8,861 bases of DNA, from NCBI GenBank assembly GCA_025210575.1, contig JAOARK010000404.1:1-8861 (forward strand), read 5' to 3'. The first letter of the stretch is position 1. Every line of letters begins with the position of its first letter. This stretch comes from Schleiferiaceae bacterium. GTDB lineage: Bacteria; Bacteroidota; Bacteroidia; Flavobacteriales; Schleiferiaceae. The translations under genes were made by a program, and so were the position numbers. The notes beneath the pieces are model-generated. The model searched no databases. It saw only the letters and a program-made list of their open reading frames with translations, and was not told the DNA's origin. This document shows positions 7,018 through 8,861 of this stretch, in pieces.

Positions 7018-7263
7018 TTAAGAGACTGATTTCGGTCCTTTACCACCTTCTTGATTATAATTGTCTCTTATGTTCTCTGATGGTCTTTTTGTTTCTGTCA
7101 AATATTTTGCATCTTTTTTAGCAAACTCAGACATTTCTTCATTTTGACCAGGTTCATTTACAAACTCAGATCTCAGGTTAAATCTTTTCCCTCCTTTTAC
7201 TTCATTAACATCTGTTGAGTTGTTTTCTAAATTCTGAAGGGATTTTTTGTTTTCAGATTTCAT
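7018..7263 (-). CDS. Double-glycine leader peptide precursor, subtype A (A2)
   Basis: An 81-residue precursor. The 25-residue leader (L-Q-N-L-E-N-N-S, then D-V-N-E-V-K-G-G) has hydrophobics at -17, -14, -7 and -4. The 56-residue core starts K-R-F-N-L-R, keeps E-F-V-N-E-P-G-Q and E-F-A-K-K-D-A-K-Y-L, and ends G-G-K-G-P-K-S-V-S. It is the sister of the gene at 5924: gapless alignment, substitutions mainly in core residues 31-39 and the last seven positions, and the same promoter block. It is the outermost gene of the cluster and forms its own unit between promoter and terminator. A second Gly-Gly near the C-terminus (residues 73-74) lacks leader context and is unlikely to be cut. No Cys; function unknown. 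Confidence 0.9.
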   Translation of the reverse strand: MKSENKKSLQNLENNSTDVNEVKGGKRFNLRSEFVNEPGQNEEMSEFAKKDAKYLTETKRPSENIRDNYNQEGGKGPKSVS

Positions 7264-7373
7264 AGCTATTCGATTTTAAAATTGTTATCAATAATTAATA
7301 ATGTAAAGTTACTCCTGCTGTTCCTCCCAAATTTAACTATTTGTATCTAATTGCTTGTCGAATTGATACATAG
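7264..7373 (-). promoter_or_regulatory. Duplicated promoter and leader block, copy 2
   Basis: This is the counterpart of 6170-6280 in front of the gene at 7018. It contains TAAATTTG (complement of 7328-7335), a 16-base diverged spacer and TAACTTTA (complement of 7304-7311), plus the 18-base stretch 7328-7345 that is identical to copy 1. The transcribed part next to the start codon (7264-7290) is also almost identical, with a TTTTAAAA core and AGCT just before ATG. A Shine-Dalgarno sequence is absent. The remaining 7374-7469 between this block and the divergent acyltransferase gene shows nothing I can name. Confidence 0.6.
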
Positions 7374-7469
7374 CTTCTTAACATACATTGTTAATAAACC
7401 AAAAACGCCATATTCTAGAGATACAAGAACGCGATTTGACCTATTATTGCCATGGTTTTTATTTAAACT

Positions 7470-8861
7470 ATGTTATTCAACTCAGTAGTTTTTTTTCTTT
7501 TTCTAATCTTGATTATCCCGCTCTATTATTTGTGTAAAAGCACAAAAAGTAGAGTTTGGCTACTGCTAGTATCAAGTTACGTGTTTTATGCTTATTGGGA
7601 TTGGAGGTTCTGTGGTCTTTTGATGTTATCAACATTAACAGATTATTGGATAGGCTTGAAAATGTTTCAACAGGAATCTAAAAAGAAAAAGAGAAGTTGG
7701 TTATGGCTAAGTCTTTTGATCAATCTGGGAGTTCTTTCGTTCTTCAAGTATTATAACTTCTTTATCGATTCATTTCAAATCGTACTCAATGGTTTTGGAT
7801 TTCAGCCCGATTTCTTTCATTTAGAAATTTTACTCCCGGTAGGAATATCGTTCTACACTTTTCAAACCCTGAGTTATACGATAGACATTTACAGAGGTAG
7901 GTTGAAACCAACAAATGACTTTCCACAATTTGCCTTATTCGTTTCTTTTTTTCCTCAGCTCGTTGCTGGACCTATTGAACGAGCACGAGACCTACTCCCT
8001 CAGATTGCCAATCTTAACAAAGCCAGTAAACTGCAAATTGAATCTGGGATTAATTTAATAGTCCTAGGACTTTTTAAAAAAGTGATGATTGGTGATACTG
8101 CAGGAAGATATGCTGATCATATCTTTTCAGATGTGGGAGCTTATCCTTCATTTGAATTGATAACTGCCCTTCTGTTATTTACAATCCAGATTTACGCTGA
8201 TTTCTCTGGTTATAGTCACATTGCAAGAGGGGTAGCCAAACTATTAGGAGTTGAATTAATGAAGAACTTTAATCAACCCTATTTGAGTAGGAACATTACA
8301 GAATTTTGGAGACGATGGCATATTTCACTTTCGTCTTGGTTAAGGGATTATGTATATATCAGCCTAGGAGGTAATAGAAGAGGTAAACGAAGAACGTATG
8401 TTAACCTCATGCTTACAATGCTCATTGGAGGATTATGGCATGGTGCAAGTTGGAACTTTGTTATTTGGGGAGGACTGCATGGGATTTACCTTGCTATTCA
8501 TAAAATGATTTTAAATAACAAGAAAGAAAACTATGAGAATCTTCAATTTTCAAAACAGAATATAATACCCTTTGTCACTAATGTTGCCCTGACTTTTTTC
8601 TTAGTGTCTTTCACTTGGTTGTTCTTTAGGGTAAATTCAATTAATGAAATCGTTTTGTTCTTCTCTAAGATTATCCATTGGGAAAGTACTCAGTTTGTTT
8701 GGCAGTACTTAAAAGTGGGATTGAGTTTCTTTACAGTTATAATGTTGTTCCAAATATTTGAATACCAAACAGGAATGCATGCGTTTACCTTGAAGATTCA
8801 AAACAAAGCGGTGAGATATGGTTTGCTCAGTGAGATGTTCTTTTTGAGTATTGTATATATC
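7470..8861 (+). CDS. MBOAT-family O-acyltransferase (AlgI/DltB type), C-terminus cut
   Basis: An open frame from ATG 7470 to the window edge gives 464 residues, close to the family's usual 470-490, so only a short C-terminal piece is missing. TAA lies two codons upstream, making this the first possible start. It is a multi-pass inner-membrane protein with many Leu/Phe-rich helices. Family marks are P-V-G-I-S-F-Y-T-F-Q-T-L-S-Y, F-F-P-Q-L-V-A-G-P-I, I-Y-A-D-F-S-G-Y, F-W-R-R-W-H-I-S-L-S-S-W-L-R-D-Y (His284) and G-G-L-W-H-G-A-S-W with the catalytic His324. AlgI-type enzymes move acyl (usually acetyl) groups across the membrane onto surface polysaccharides, normally with a partner SGNH/AlgJ-like protein that would lie beyond 8861. 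It is divergent from the peptide cluster; a link to it is unproven. Confidence 0.95.
   Translation, partial: MLFNSVVFFLFLILIIPLYYLCKSTKSRVWLLLVSSYVFYAYWDWRFCGLLMLSTLTDYWIGLKMFQQESKKKKRSWLWLSLLINLGVLSFFKYYNFFIDSFQIVLNGFGFQPDFFHLEILLPVGISFYTFQTLSYTIDIYRGRLKPTNDFPQFALFVSFFPQLVAGPIERARDLLPQIANLNKASKLQIESGINLIVLGLFKKVMIGDTAGRYADHIFSDVGAYPSFELITALLLFTIQIYADFSGYSHIARGVAKLLGVELMKNFNQPYLSRNITEFWRRWHISLSSWLRDYVYISLGGNRRGKRRTYVNLMLTMLIGGLWHGASWNFVIWGGLHGIYLAIHKMILNNKKENYENLQFSKQNIIPFVTNVALTFFLVSFTWLFFRVNSINEIVLFFSKIIHWESTQFVWQYLKVGLSFFTVIMLFQIFEYQTGMHAFTLKIQNKAVRYGLLSEMFFLSIVYI

Noticed and set aside
5924..7263. Classical bacteriocin or lanthipeptide interpretation of the four peptides
   Set aside because: The cores have no Cys, no glycine-rich hydrophobic segment and no pediocin-type motif, and no LanM/LanBC, radical SAM, ATP-grasp or immunity gene is visible nearby.

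Overview
The window looks like part of a low-GC Bacteroidota chromosome, most likely a marine or aquatic Flavobacteriia-type organism. The grounds are AT-rich intergenic DNA, start codons without Shine-Dalgarno sequences, promoter-like TAnnTTTG elements, and surface proteins of Bacteroidota style. This placement rests on family recognition, not on a database search.

Layout. Positions 1-864 (minus strand) hold an outer-membrane beta-barrel protein and, overlapping it by one base, the start of a lipoprotein that leaves the window. Positions 1000-1320 (plus) encode a YbjQ-family protein. A long hairpin and a doubtful 30-codon ORF lie between it and the next, convergent unit. Positions 1451-5779 (minus) form a tightly overlapping operon in the order 5779 to 1451: a peptidase-containing (C39) ABC exporter, a HlyD-type membrane fusion protein and a two-domain universal stress protein.

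Directly upstream of the exporter, on the same strand, positions 5924-7263 carry four small paralogous genes. Each encodes an 81-82 residue precursor with a 25-residue double-glycine leader and a hydrophilic, cysteine-free core of 56-57 residues. The four fall into two subtypes in the order A-B-B-A. Both A genes carry the same promoter block, and two strong intrinsic terminators divide the cluster.

How it fits together. The exporter's C39 domain keeps its whole catalytic set (Q15, C21, H95, D111) and would cut the leaders after Gly-Gly while pumping the cores out. The HlyD-like protein would bridge the periplasm. The outer-membrane channel (TolC type) is not in the window. No RiPP modification enzyme, immunity protein or sensor kinase is visible. 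The function of the mature peptides is unknown, and this cluster is the main candidate for an undescribed system.

Divergent from the peptide genes, positions 7470-8861 (plus) encode a membrane-bound O-acyltransferase (AlgI/DltB type), cut by the window edge near its C-terminus. It may belong to a separate polysaccharide-acylation locus.
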